From NCBI GenBank assembly GCA_047967505.1, contig CM106538.1: a stretch of 64,000 nucleotides of DNA, one strand, 5' to 3'. Within the stretch, counting starts at the first letter, position 1, and every line of letters begins with the position of its first letter. This DNA is from Dipteris shenzhenensis (lineage: Eukaryota > Polypodiophyta > Polypodiopsida > Gleicheniales). The notes beneath the pieces are model-generated. The model did no database searches. It had not been told where the DNA came from and saw only the letters and a list, made by a program, of their open reading frames with translations. This document shows positions 34,611 to 44,309 of the stretch, in pieces. A program made the translations under genes and the position numbers.

Positions 34611-34611
34611 C

Positions 34612-35307
34612 AAAAGGTGAGAAACTTGGTTGAATCTGCCCCAACTTGAGGTATTCTTCCAGTTGTCTACGCACCTCTACCTCTTCAGTAAAACTCATTC
34701 TATACTATATAGGGAGGTCTATTTACAGGTTTTGCCCCCGGGATCAGTTCAATCTTATGCTGAACATTCCACTCTGGAGGTAATCCATAAGGTAACTCAT
34801 CCCTAAAACATTCAGAGAACTCCTCTGCTATTAGATTAGCCAACTTGGCCATCTCACCACTTTGAACAACATCAGTGCTAGCCGAAGAATCATCAACCGG
34901 CTCTACCGATGCCGTACAAAGGAATAAAAACTCTTCTTGAGCTTTTCGGATTTCCATCACGGAAACCAACGGTCCCTGAGGTCCATCTTTCTCACCTCGT
35001 AAGACATACAGCACATCATTCATCTTGAATTGATATACGTGCTTTTTCCAATCAATGGCTGGATTCTTCCTAGAATGCCACGCCATACCCAGGGCTATAT
35101 CTGCATGAGCAAGCTTAGTCATTTCAAAATCAAGCTTCTCAGCATAGTCCTGAATACGAAGCTCCAACTGGGTAACCCTTTGGTCCCATACTGGGTTCCG
35201 ACCTATGCAAACCCACTTGGCCTGCTGCCCTTGGCATCTTCATAGTTCAGGGCTATGGCTATTGCATCATCCAACGTGTTCGTATACTTAGCGTGAACGT
35301 CCATTTT
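34612..35307 (-). pseudogene. Second copy of protease end and RT N-terminal part
   Basis: A direct duplicate of 33045-33728, about 97 percent identical by eye, with a 7-bp insertion (ACTATAT) near 34703 that breaks the frame. It has a full WKKHVYQF where copy 1 has a stop. It ends near 35307, where plus-strand RT begins mid-domain. Confidence 0.75.
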
Positions 35308-36265
35308 GCCTCTGTATAGATTATAGAGCATTGAATAATATCACTGTTAAGTACAGGTATCCGATGGCTTGGATTGATGATTTGCTAGATGCATTACATG
35401 GAGCCGTGATTTTCAACAAGATAGATCTTAAGTGTGGCTACCATCAGATCCAGATTAGAGCCGAGGATGTGCATAAAACCGCTTTCAGAAGCAAATTTCG
35501 TCATTATGAGTTTTTGGTAATGCCCTTCGGACTTACCAATGCTCCAACTACATTCGTCATGCTTATGAACGATTTACTACGTCCGTATATCGGAAAGTTT
35601 GTAGTACATTTTATTGACGATATTTTAGTGTTCAGTAAAAGTATTACTGAGCATCGTGAACACTTAAGAATAGTGTTCAGTACTTTGAGGAAAGCCAGTC
35701 TTTATGTAAATAAAAGGAAAACTATATTGTGTATCGTTAGACTTGAATATTTGGGATTCATAATTACTCCAGAGGGGGTAGAAATGGAACCAAAGAAAGT
35801 GGTTGCGATACTGACTTGGCCAATCCCTCAGAGTGTGACCACTTTGCGACATTCTTGGGATTTGTCCAATTTTATAGAAGGCATATCAAAGGATATTCCA
35901 AAATAGTATTGCCATTGACTGATCTGACCTTAGATAAAGTACCTTTTATATGGGGACAGAATCAACAAGAAAGTTTTAACACCATAAAACAAGTTGTGGT
36001 CACAGGACCGGTGTTAAAAATAGTTGATCCCCAGAAACCGTTAGTCCTGAAAACCCATGCAAGTGGCATTGCGGTAGGAGCAGTTCTCCTTCAAGAGGAA
36101 AGGCCAGTAGCCTTTGAAAGCAAGCAGTTTTCTCCCTCCCAAAGGAATTGGCCAACTCATGAATTGGAGTTGTATGCTGTTATCCATGCTTTGAAAACAT
36201 GGAGGCATTATTTGTATGGTTCTGAGTTTTATGTGGATGTGGATCATGATATAACATTTTTGTAA
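35308..36265 (+). pseudogene. Chromovirus RT and RNase H
   Basis: Starting abruptly at LCIDYRALNN, the plus strand carries DLKCGYHQIQI, LVMPFGLTNAP and the active-site FIDDILVF (FIDD in place of YVDD). A frameshift near 35840 moves to a second frame with FLGFVQFYRRHIKGYS. RNase H follows (ASGIAVGAVLLQ, PTHELELYAVIHAL), but the first catalytic Asp is His, and the frame stops at 36265. The residues between GQIQ of the inverted part and LCIDYR are missing, so a small piece was lost at the breakpoint. Confidence 0.85.
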
Positions 36266-36289
36266 ACAGCCTGACTTGAGGGGCCGCCA

Positions 36290-37890
36290 AGCTAGGTGAG
36301 CAGAGCTCATGCAGGAGTTTAATTTGACGATTCGGTACCGAAGAGGGAAGGATAATAAGGTTGCTCATGCGTTGTCTCGCATTATGCACAATATGAGTTT
36401 TACGGTATTAGAGAGTGGTCTAATGACCGAGATTAGAGAAACTCAAAAGGTGGACGAGTTTGTCTAGAGCTTATGGCCTAAAGCTCATGTGTTTAGACCA
36501 GGGGAAGAAAAGCATGACCTGGCATCCAGAAAAGACCAAACTTATGCAAGATATAACATAAGGGATGGTATGCTGAAAAGAAATGGCAAGGTAGTAGTAC
36601 CTAGTCAGAATGACCTCAGGCAGAGAGTCATTCAATAGTGCCATGATAGCCCATATGCGGGACATCCAAGAGTCGAGAAGACATATGATCTCGTGAAGCG
36701 AGATTTCTTTTGGCCAAAGATGAAAAAGCATATTCATGAATATGTGACACGGTGTTTTTCGTGTCAGGTAAGCAAGGCCGAGCGGGTGAAGCCACCCGGA
36801 CTTTTACAGCCCTTGGAGATACCACTACGTAAGTGGGAAAAAATTTCCATGGACTTTATTGTAGGGCTGCCTACGACACAAGGTGGATATGATTCTATCC
36901 TTGTGGTGGTTGATCGTCTAACCAAGATGGCTCACTTCATTCCGACTAGAGAGTCTGTTAGTGCCCCGCAAGTGGCGGATTTGTTTATTAGACATATATT
37001 TCGTCTGCATGGATTGCCTAGATCCATAGTGTCAGACAGAGATGTCAGATTTACCGGTCATTTTTGGACAGCATTATTTGAGACGCTAAGGACTGAGTTA
37101 GGAATGAGTAGTGGGGATCATCCTGAAACGGATGGTCAGACGGAGAGAGTCAACCAAATTTTAGAGGATATGCTGAGGGCATATGTGTCATTGAGGCAAC
37201 ATACGTGGGACAAGTGGTTGCCATTGTTAGAGTTTGCCTACAATAATAGAAAACATTCCTCTACGAAGTTTAGTCCGTTTTGAATTGAATTATGGTTATA
37301 GACCAGCAAATCCAACTACAGTTGGAATACCTCAGAGAGTGCCTAGTGCCGTGAACTTTGTGGTTCAGATGCGGGAGATGCTAGCACTTGCGAGAGCTAA
37401 TATCCGCCAGGCTATGGATAGAGCCAAGGCGTATGCGGATGAAAACCGGTCTATAAGAGAATTTAAGGAAGGAGAAAAAGTTTTTCTCAGAGTTCCTTCG
37501 CACTCGAAGTCGTTAACTTCAGGAGAGTGTGCTAAGTTATCACCTCGATATTGTGGGCCGTGGTTAATTCTAAAGAGAATAGGGAAGGTAGCCTATAAAT
37601 TAGAATTGCCACAGGGGTGTAAGGTGCATCCAGTGTTTCATGTTTCGCACTTAAAGAAATTTTTACATACAGATGACTCACTAATCAAAGGTGTGGTTTT
37701 GTTTCAGGAGATAGAGGATAATGCAAGGCGCAAACCAACAAGAATCCTCGACTGAGAAACAATGCAAATACGAAATCGGAAGATACCCACGGTGTTGGTT
37801 GCATAGCATGGTCTGCCTCTATCAAAAGCTACCTGAGAATCCGTATACCAGTTGCGGAGAGTGTTCCCGGACTTTATCATCGAGGACGCT
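36290..37890 (+). pseudogene. Chromovirus integrase with decayed chromodomain
   Basis: After the end of RNase H (NKVAHALSRI near 36355) the frame has TAG stops near 36464 and 36638. The integrase zinc finger (GHPRVEKTYDLV, CFSCQ) and core (MDFIVGLP, SDRDVRFTGHFW, PETDGQTERVNQ) keep the D-D-E triad. A one-base excess in a T run near 37280 shifts the frame; the C-terminal domain continues at 37285-37755 (GPWLILKRIG, KVHPVFHVSHLKKF). The chromodomain, 37740-37890, has stop codons at one conserved Arg and both conserved Trp positions and ends FPDFIIEDADVL. Integrase inserts the cDNA; the chromodomain guides targeting. Confidence 0.85.
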
Positions 37891-37898
37891 GATGTCTT

Positions 37899-37911
37899 AA
37901 GAGGGAAGGAA
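37899..37911 (+). other. Polypurine tract
   Basis: AAGAGGGAAGGAA directly before the 3' LTR start TGTTACGC. Confidence 0.75.
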
Positions 37912-38330
37912 TGTTACGCTCTAGCCGAGGTAGCATGACCTCAGAAGAATCAGTCGACATTTCCCTTAAAGGATCTCTGTTTGTAATATATCTGTTTGCG
38001 CTTCATGTAAATGATCGGGAGAGAATTAATGTCAAGGTCCTAGGTGAGGGCTGATAGCACCAGACTAGGTGGATCTAAGGCTAAGGGCCTAGTGCAAGAA
38101 ATGTGCCTAGGGGCAATTGGAATTAAAGTATCCCAAGAGAGGGGTGAAAAGATGCATTACCTTCACGTATGATTTTGGATTTTGACTCTCTGTGAGCTCT
38201 TACTCTTAACAGGATTTGGCTGGGAGGTTACTCTATGGTGCTACTCCCGTGATCTGCTGTAGTTAGTTGAAGAGATTGTAATAGTTCCGTTTCGTTTTTC
38301 ATCTCTTCGAACGAAACGAAAAGATTTTGA
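37912..38330 (+). repeat. Chromovirus 3' LTR, end uncertain
   Basis: Begins TGTTACGCTCTAGCCGAGG after the polypurine tract. A GAGGT-AGCATG-ACCTC hairpin sits at its start. No matching 5' LTR exists, so the right boundary is a guess. Confidence 0.55.
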
Positions 38331-38349
38331 ACTGATACTTAATAGTCAA

Positions 38350-38534
38350 CAAAGAGAAATAAAAGCCAAGGCTCCTAAAAAGGAAATTCAAAACACAAAC
38401 ACATTCTTCAAATTTATATACAAGGATAGGGGCAAATAAGCTATGTTATATTCAAGTTTTGAGTGAATAAAGAGAAATATAAGTCGACACCTAAAAAGAA
38501 AATTCAAAACACAAACACATTCTTCAAATTTATT
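38350..38534. repeat. Direct duplication of about 68 bp
   Basis: AAGAGAAATA and then AAATTCAAAACACAAACACA with TTCTTCAAATTTAT occur at 38350-38417 and 38467-38534 with several differences. GAACGAAACGAAAAG and CGTTTCGTTTTT form an inverted pair just left of it. Confidence 0.7.
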
Positions 38535-38878
38535 TAAATTCAAGCTTTTGTTCTCCTTTCTCAAGTTTCAACTTTCGACCCAAAACTTAAAAGCATATGG
38601 ATTCTAGAAAAATGGGGCAAAAATGTGTATTTTGATTTGGGCAAAACAGAGGTTTCGTTGGGAGTGTTTTGTCATGTTTCAAAAAATTTCGTTTGGTTCC
38701 TCGTTTCGAGGTTTCAACGGGACGAATCGGGTCTTCATGTAGCCATCTCTCGTACAAGCCTCGGCTTCACCATCTTCCTGAGGCCTATTGGTCCGTGTCA
38801 TCTAGCTGGAAAAACTCATTGATCATGCTTTGATGTTGTGCACCCGATCTCTGTGCTCGACGCCCTCATGAATAGAAG

Positions 38879-39245
38879 TCACCCAAAGCATCTCTGATCT
38901 AGGTAAGGCAAGAAATGGGAGAGGGGTCCATGCCCATCCTTAAAGAGACAATGGTAATAAATGGTAATGGCCTCAAATCTTGTAGTATATGGGGCATTTG
39001 AGAGCGAAGTGCTCATCTGACTCAATCTCCTACTTATCACATAAAGTACAGATGTGACCCTCTCTAGGTATGCCCTCAACCCGCCCACTCTCAATGCATA
39101 GTCTGTTCGATGAGACACGGAATTGCTGATCGATATCCTCAGGTAATAGGGAAGGTGATCCGTGTATAGCCTGGTGGGTCGATGAAGCCCTCCTTGAAAT
39201 TCGTAAGAAATGGTCTCTATCAAAGTTGAGCTTTCACAAGAATCT
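38879..39245 (-). pseudogene. LINE ORF2 C-terminal zinc-finger fragment
   Basis: Minus-strand text GHICTLCDK, stop, EIESDEHFALKCPIYYKI matches the C-terminal zinc-binding domain of plant LINE reverse transcriptases, and the same place of the LINE at 61.4-64 kb (HICTLCDTHEIESEEHFIFR). The two belong to one family. Stops and shifts show decay. Confidence 0.7.
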
Positions 39246-39311
39246 CACCAAGTGCCAACTAGGTCCTAAATGTGTTACACCCGTTCATAGAAGATGAACA
39301 GTAACAGTGCC

Positions 39312-40304
39312 ACTTTTAACCGGAAATGTAATCGAGACCAGAGGCTATAGACTAAGTATGGCGACGCTCAAAGGCCATAGAGAAGAGGAGAGCATGAGGG
39401 CGAAGGGATGACATAGGGGTGAAAAAGGAATTAGAAGGGGAGGGAAGGAAAAGGGAGACTATGACACAAGGGGAAAGGGAGAGGGGGAAGAGAAGCATGA
39501 ACATGATAGGAGGAGGAATGTTGAGATGTAGACATCAAGGGAAGTGATCCATACTTTATTGGAAAGAAGGGATGAGAGGGAAATATCAAAATACTAGCTA
39601 GGTGGCTTTACAAGAATGAGCGTGTCTCATCAAGGAATAGCCCCTTCCTTTTATAGCCAAAAGAGGGGGTCTCTCCACATTAATGTCTCCTCCCACATGC
39701 ATGGTGTGTGTGGAAAAGTCTCCCATGTGGGCTAGGTGGGTACGCACTCTCAATTGTGTGCGACAACCCTTTGCCTCAATTTTCCACATAAATCAAGCTC
39801 CATATCTCAAGTCTATGATACTCCCTTGGTCTCTTTCCAATTTTATAATAGGTTCAAACCTCTAGGAGGACAAGTGGAGGGTTGGCACAAGGAATCTTGC
39901 CACCTCATCCTACTTTCCCCATTATTTAACTAGCTCTCTTTGTCCTTCTATACCTCCCCCACATGGGCCTATCCCATATGGAGGGAATAACTCAATATAA
40001 TAGCCATCTCCACCCATTTTATATTGCTTCTCCCATGGACTTTGAGCCATATCTCACTTAATGCATCCTAGGTGGAGGGGTGGCACATGGAGGAGCCATG
40101 CCACCTTGCATTTTATAATATTACTATCATGGATTATGTACAACACACCTTATGGGTCCTCTTACATGGAAGGGTGGCACATGGTCATGCCTTGCCACCT
40201 CAACCTTGGGCCCTATGCACACCATATTTGATTATACTATTGCCACATATACAAACACACATACATATTAATGCCTTTTTCCTTAGACAATTTTATCCAT
40301 AACA
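39312..40304 (-). repeat. 3' LTR of the Tat-like element
   Basis: 993 bp, starting TGTTATGGATAAAATTG on the minus strand. TATAAAAG is at 39648-39656. Three inverted pairs GGTGGCA or GGTTGGCA with TGCCACC form hairpins near 39875-39905, 40075-40105 and 40165-40200. Confidence 0.9.
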
Positions 40305-42032
40305 GTTCCCCCCCCCAGGCAGGGAATGCACCGCATTTCCATGCCTGGGACCATCACGCACGAAGAAAGGCTTGAGGTAGCGCTTGTTGATCACCTTCTT
40401 GCCATATGGTTCATGCAGCTCCTGAACTTGTACAGACCCATTGCTACGTTCTTTGATGACTTTGTATGGACCAGCCCACAGTGGCAGAAACTTCTTATCC
40501 ATTTGGTGGTCCAATCTGTTATCAAAGCATAGCACAACATCCCCCTCAGCAAAGTGTCTTTCCCATCCCTTGCGAATCTTAGCATCCAATCGGGCCTTTT
40601 GTCGATTCTTTTGGATCTCTGTCTGGTGTAGTGCAAGGCGTCGGGTCTCATCTAACTTCTCAAGTTGTACCAATCTGGCCTCTACACATTCATCTTCTGT
40701 CATCCTCTGTTCCTGCGCCAATCTCAAGGCCGGAATCTCTATCTCTAGTGGTAAAACTGCCTCAGTACCATACACCAACTCAAAAGGGGTGTGACCTGTA
40801 GATGTTTTATGAGTGATGTTGTAAGCCCACACTGCTTCAGTGACCTTCTGATCCCATTGGCTCCTATTCCCTGCGGCCATTTTTCCAATGGTTTTACAGA
40901 GGAGGCCATTGGTCCGCTCTGTTTGACCCATGGATGCTGGATAATAGATGCTAGAAGTGCGATGATCAATGCCCATGCGATCCATGAGTAATTCTACTGC
41001 TTCATTTAAGAATGGACTCCCATGGTCAGAGACTATCTCCATGGGTGTCCCAAACCTTGTGCAGATACGTTTAAAGATGAAATTTGAAACTGCCTTGCCA
41101 TTTGCAGCAGAGAGGGCGATAGCTTCAGCCCACTTAGTGACATACTGAGTGGCTACCAAAAGATACTTCTTTTTGCGGGCAGTCATGGGCAAGGGTCCGA
41201 CAAAATCTATGCCCCACTTCTGAAACGGATGGATGGACATCACTGGGTGATGTTGCCCAGGACGCAAATCCTTCCTACCGAAGAATTGACATGGTTCACA
41301 GGTTTTGCAATACAATGTGACATCCTTGAACAAGGTCGGCCAATAGTATCCAGCATGTAAAATCTTCTTAGCTGTATAGTCACTGGCATAGTGGCCTCCA
41401 CAAAATCCATCATGATAATGCTTCAATACCTTAGGCACTTCATCTGCATCAATGGCCCGTCTGAGCACCCCATCCATGCCTTGACGGTACAACACCCCAT
41501 CAAGGAGGGTATAGCGCCTACTATCTCTGCGGATCTTCTTTCTCTCATAACTAGTACTTTCTGAAGGAAAGGAGAAAGCGGTCAAAAACTTATAGATACC
41601 ACCATACCAAGGATCCCCAACTTCTATGGCTGCTACAAGGGTTACATCAAGGCACTCCTCTAAATCAATCAAAGCATTCTTCAAGTTGGAACAACCCCCT
41701 TTTACAATTTTGAAAGAAAAATCATATTCTTGTAGAACTGCCAACCATTTGGCCAACCGGCCCATGGGATTTGGTGATTGAAGAACCTGCTTTGCAAGAC
41801 CAGTGTCAGTGAGTATAAAGAAGGGCCTTCCAGCCACATAATGCTTAAATTTCTCAATGCAAAACACCAAAGACAAGGCATGCTTGTCGGCCTCTGAATA
41901 GCGTCGCTCGGTGTCGAGCAATTGTCGAGAAGCAAATCGAACGGGGTACATGAATCGATCCTCCTCTTGCTGGAGAAGAATACCTGCTAGAGTGTGCTTA
42001 CCAAACCCAGGATTGATATAGAAGGTCTTTGA
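40293..42032 (-). CDS. Tat-like pol: RNase H and integrase
   Basis: Open from the codon after TAG (42033-42035) to 40293. The RT-linked RNase H comes first; its first catalytic Asp position reads INPGFGKHTLAG, the Glu region reads RRYSEADKHAL, LTDTG keeps one Asp, and the final ADALS-like motif reads LKNALIDL, so it looks inactive. Counting from Met at 41951, the integrase has its zinc finger at about residues 180-221 (HYHDGFCGGHY, CKTCEPC) and D249, D309 and E345 (GIDFVGP, VSDHGSPF, GQTERTNG). A GPYKVI segment (GPY/F motif) is near the C-terminus. The frame ends inside the polypurine tract. The integrase looks functional. Confidence 0.9.
   Translation of the reverse strand, partial: SKTFYINPGFGKHTLAGILLQQEEDRFMYPVRFASRQLLDTERRYSEADKHALSLVFCIEKFKHYVAGRPFFILTDTGLAKQVLQSPNPMGRLAKWLAVLQEYDFSFKIVKGGCSNLKNALIDLEECLDVTLVAAIEVGDPWYGGIYKFLTAFSFPSESTSYERKKIRRDSRRYTLLDGVLYRQGMDGVLRRAIDADEVPKVLKHYHDGFCGGHYASDYTAKKILHAGYYWPTLFKDVTLYCKTCEPCQFFGRKDLRPGQHHPVMSIHPFQKWGIDFVGPLPMTARKKKYLLVATQYVTKWAEAIALSAANGKAVSNFIFKRICTRFGTPMEIVSDHGSPFLNEAVELLMDRMGIDHRTSSIYYPASMGQTERTNGLLCKTIGKMAAGNRSQWDQKVTEAVWAYNITHKTSTGHTPFELVYGTEAVLPLEIEIPALRLAQEQRMTEDECVEARLVQLEKLDETRRLALHQTEIQKNRQKARLDAKIRKGWERHFAEGDVVLCFDNRLDHQMDKKFLPLWAGPYKVIKERSNGSVQVQELHEPYGKKVINKRYLKPFFVRDGPRHGNAVHSLPGGGNCYG
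40305..40320 (-). other. Polypurine tract of the Tat-like element
   Basis: CCTGGGGGGGGGAAC on the minus strand directly before the 3' LTR. Confidence 0.8.
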
Positions 42033-44309
42033 CTAGTCTGGATTGCGTAGAATGGGTTCTGAAGCCAGAGCATTCTTGATTTGTGCAAACCCATGATCAC
42101 AATCCTCATTCCAAGAGAAATCAACCCCATCTTTTAATAGCATAGTCATGGGCCGTGTCAAAGCAGCATACTGATCAATGAAGCGGCGATAGTATCCTGC
42201 TAGATTGACAAATGAGCGTACCTGACGTTTGGTTGTAGGTGGGGAGAGCTTGAGGATGGCTTCTACCTTCTCGGGGTCAGGCTTGATGCCCTCGGATGAG
42301 ACAACATGTCCCAATAACCTCCCTTGAGTGGCTCCAATGGTGCATTTCTCAGGGTTGAGACTGCCATTTGCATCATTGACCCTTTGGAAGGCCAATCTAA
42401 CCTTCATGACGTGCTCCTTACGTGATGAGAATATACAGAAATCATCTAAAAACACCTCCAAGAAATCCCCCAAATAAGGAGCAAACACCATCTGCATAAA
42501 TCTTCGAAAGGTGGCAGGAGCATTGGTGAGGCCAAATGGCATTACTTTGAATGCAAATGTCCCCCAGGGTGTGGCAAATGTGGTTTTAAGCACATCTTCC
42601 TCGGCAATTCTGATTTGATAAAACCCAGAGTAACCATCACAGAAAGTATACATCTCATGACCACTCACCTTCTCAAGAATGAGGCCTTGAAAGGGTAGAG
42701 GATGATGATCCCTCTTGGTGGCAGCATTGAGCTTCTTATAGTCGATGCAGACCCGCCACTTGTTGTTTTTCTTTGGAATGACTACCACTGGTGAAACCCA
42801 TTCAGTATTGTGAACCGGAACAATAAACCCAGCCTCTACAAGCTTCTGCAACTCTGAGCGCAAAGCATCGGTCTGCAGGGGCCCTAATCTCCGATACTTC
42901 TGAGCCACAGGCTTTGCATCAGGCTTCAGCTCTATCTTGTGCTCTATGGCAGTCACATGGCGAAGGTGGTGGTAGCTAGTTGCAAAGAGGTCAGGGAAAT
43001 CTTTGAACATTTCAAGAAACTCATCTTTCTCACCTGGAGTGAGGTCTGGAGAAAGCATTGATTCGAGCTGTTGAGGACTAGCTGTTATCTTTTCTGCAGG
43101 TGGCAGGGTCGGAGACACCCCCATCATGTAGACTTCCTCCTCTGAGAATTCGTCCCCCCCGTCTGATTCTTCCATGGACTCAGACACTGAAGATGAGATA
43201 GTATCACTGTCTTGCACCTCTTCTTCTTCCGGTTCCATGGCACCAGGTTGCACAGGGATTTTCTCCTTGGAAGCACCAAAAGACATGTGTCCTGTCTTCC
43301 AATAGCTGACTGCATCACTTTTTCTCAACCATGGTCTCCCGAGTATGGCTGGGTAACTTCTGCCTGTATCTTCAATGTCCACTACATAGAAATTGACAGT
43401 GGTGGTCAACCCGTTGACAGTGATGGGCAAATCCTCAATGACTCCCATGGTGGCGAGTCGTCGACCATCTGCTACCTTGATGCGAGTGGAGGAACGCCTT
43501 GTACATTTCAAATTTAATTTCTTCATGATGCGGGGCACCATGATATTACATGCAGCTCCCCCATCAACACACACATTTTTGACACGACAATTATCTATGA
43601 TGACATCTACTGTGTGTGGGTGCCGATCAATTTCTTCAGAGATAGAAGATACCTCTCGTACCTTTCCCTTCTTCTTGCTCTTCCTTGTTGAGAGACCTTG
43701 CTGCAGCTCACGTCTCACCTTAGGGCTTAATGCTATTAGTTGAGGGAGTGTGATGCTCAAAGACCGATGAGCAAGGTCCTGAACGACCGAATAGTCTTCT
43801 TGCCCTGAGCCGATGGGAAAATCCGAGGGTGACCACTTACTCCTGCGAGATCTTTTAGTCTTCTCTGTTGGTGGGTCTGCCATCTCAGCATCTGAGGGCT
43901 CTGAGAAGGACACCTTCTTCCTGGGGCGGCCTGGTCCACGGTTTGGAGAGGGGTCCGAGGTAGCACGAGTTCTTTTCCCGAGATCAAGGATCTCCACATC
44001 AGAATCCTCAGTGCCTGACTCACTTAGAAGATTCACCCTTGGAATATTGGGGCATTCTGTGCGATAATGACCCTTCTGGTGGCACTCGTAGCATACAACA
44101 TTAGCACGATCTCTTGGAGGGCGGTTGGCTTGATTTCTGATGCCCACCATCTCAAGCCGAAGATCATTCAGGGCCTTGGCTAGGTCATTGACTCCAGGTT
44201 CTGTTGCAGGGGGGGGCATCTTTAGTTGGAGGGGCCACGGGAGTAGAGAGGAGGGGGGCTCGTGGGCGAGGCTGGGGAAATCTTCGAGGCGGAGGATGAG
44301 GATATCCAC
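42033..44309 (-). CDS. Tat-like pol: zinc knuckle, protease, reverse transcriptase
   Basis: A 758-codon frame ending in TAG at 42033-42035; the next frame continues directly in phase. Useful coding begins where it takes over from gag near 44215. Residues 73-86 form a CCHC knuckle (CYECHQKGHYRTEC). Residues 126-132 (GPGRPRKK) look like an AT-hook or nuclear localisation signal. The protease core is CVDGGAACNIM with Asp249 (DGG rather than DSG/DTG). RT spans about 455-640 with CIDYKKLNAATKRDHHPLPF, MPFGLTNAPATF and FLDDF at 620-624. This product would cut the polyprotein and copy the RNA into DNA. Only the terminal TAG interrupts it. Confidence 0.9.
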   Translation of the reverse strand: MDILILRLEDFPSLAHEPPSSLLPWPLQLKMPPPATEPGVNDLAKALNDLRLEMVGIRNQANRPPRDRANVVCYECHQKGHYRTECPNIPRVNLLSESGTEDSDVEILDLGKRTRATSDPSPNRGPGRPRKKVSFSEPSDAEMADPPTEKTKRSRRSKWSPSDFPIGSGQEDYSVVQDLAHRSLSITLPQLIALSPKVRRELQQGLSTRKSKKKGKVREVSSISEEIDRHPHTVDVIIDNCRVKNVCVDGGAACNIMVPRIMKKLNLKCTRRSSTRIKVADGRRLATMGVIEDLPITVNGLTTTVNFYVVDIEDTGRSYPAILGRPWLRKSDAVSYWKTGHMSFGASKEKIPVQPGAMEPEEEEVQDSDTISSSVSESMEESDGGDEFSEEEVYMMGVSPTLPPAEKITASPQQLESMLSPDLTPGEKDEFLEMFKDFPDLFATSYHHLRHVTAIEHKIELKPDAKPVAQKYRRLGPLQTDALRSELQKLVEAGFIVPVHNTEWVSPVVVIPKKNNKWRVCIDYKKLNAATKRDHHPLPFQGLILEKVSGHEMYTFCDGYSGFYQIRIAEEDVLKTTFATPWGTFAFKVMPFGLTNAPATFRRFMQMVFAPYLGDFLEVFLDDFCIFSSRKEHVMKVRLAFQRVNDANGSLNPEKCTIGATQGRLLGHVVSSEGIKPDPEKVEAILKLSPPTTKRQVRSFVNLAGYYRRFIDQYAALTRPMTMLLKDGVDFSWNEDCDHGFAQIKNALASEPILRNPD

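Larger units (their letters stand above)
32989..38330 (+). mobile_element. Scrambled Ty3 chromovirus
   Basis: The order along the plus strand is: palindrome and PBS (+), start of pol (-), gag (-), a short gag piece (+), a second copy of the start of pol (-), RT-RNase H (+), integrase and chromodomain (+), polypurine tract (+), 3' LTR (+). Inverting about 33045-35308 would restore gag before pol but leave an extra partial copy. The integrase and chromodomain place it in the chromovirus clade. It is inactive: stops, frameshifts and the rearrangement are all present. The 3' LTR end is not delimited. Confidence 0.8.
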
